DNA from: an uncultured Eubacteriales bacterium
Lineage (GTDB): Bacteria > Bacillota_A > Clostridia > Oscillospirales > Oscillospiraceae
NCBI GenBank assembly: GCA_949747935.1
Contig: CATKHE010000221.1
Location: forward strand, 1 to 6,174
Direction: 5' to 3'
Length of the DNA stretch: 6,174 bases
This document shows positions 6,059 to 6,174 of the stretch, piece after piece; the stretch's first letter is position 1; the number at the start of each line of letters is the position of its first letter. The position numbers were made by a program, and so were the translations under genes. Under the pieces are notes generated by a model. The model had not been told where the DNA came from. It searched no databases and was given only the letters and a program-made list of their open reading frames with translations.

Positions 6059-6174
6059 CTAATCCGGCCTTGCCGCCTGGACCAGGGTCTCCCCTGTCAG
6101 GCGGTACACCGTCCACTCGTCCATGGGGACGGCGTGCATCTTTTTGGTGTAGAAGTCGATGGAGGGCCGGTTCC
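6059..6174 (-). CDS. GNAT family N-acetyltransferase, C-terminal end, cut by window end
   Basis: The last 37 residues of a minus-strand gene end at TAG (6061-6059); the rest lies beyond the window. The fragment begins NRPSIDFYTK and continues AVPMDEWTVYRLTGE. This is the typical end of small GNAT acetyltransferases: the Asn/Ser-FY segment of the last helix, then the final strand with the DEW--YRL motif. GNAT enzymes move an acetyl group from acetyl-CoA to an amine; the substrate cannot be told from this piece. The gene is 77 bp upstream of dnaE on the same strand with no convincing terminator between them, so they may be co-transcribed. Confidence 0.82.
   Translation of the reverse strand, partial: NRPSIDFYTKKMHAVPMDEWTVYRLTGETLVQAARPD

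Noticed and set aside
5982..6116. 45-residue N-terminal extension of DnaE from a GTG at 6116
   Set aside because: It overlaps the GNAT coding end in another frame and is low-complexity. ATG 5981 has a strong ribosome binding site and matches the conserved DnaE N-terminus.

Overview
The window looks like chromosomal core DNA from a GC-rich member of the Clostridia (Bacillota), probably Oscillospiraceae-like (Flavonifractor/Oscillibacter relatives). This is inferred from protein flavour, strong AGGAGG-type ribosome binding sites and the presence of a YjdF-family gene. I cannot fix the genus. No mobile element, CRISPR array, tRNA or rRNA is visible.

Layout, left to right. Bases 1-444 (+) are the last third of purD (purine synthesis). 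It converges on yjdF (469-888, -), and the two share one bidirectional terminator hairpin (about 456-485). The yjdF stop codon lies inside the loop of that hairpin. Upstream of yjdF, roughly 898-1003 (-) is a highly structured leader that I call a yjdF-motif riboswitch, preceded by a near-consensus promoter (1010-1038). Then come two tandem MgtC/SapB-family membrane protein genes (1056-1745 and 1758-2483, both -). These are followed by a complete dnaE, DNA polymerase III alpha (2508-5981, -), and the C-terminal end of a GNAT acetyltransferase (6059-6174, -).

The minus-strand genes read in the order GNAT, dnaE, mgtC-like 1, mgtC-like 2, yjdF. Gaps are 77, 24 and 12 bp before the riboswitch promoter, and no clear terminator lies between any of them. 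dnaE and the two mgtC-like genes therefore probably share a transcript, and the second mgtC-like gene looks translationally coupled to the first. yjdF has its own promoter and leader, but read-through from the mgtC genes is possible.

The most interesting part is the yjdF control region. It has a promoter whose predicted start sits at the 5' edge of the closing helix, several mutually exclusive helices, and a CCUCCC segment that can mask the yjdF ribosome binding site. The riboswitch class itself is known. I see no convincing wholly new system here.
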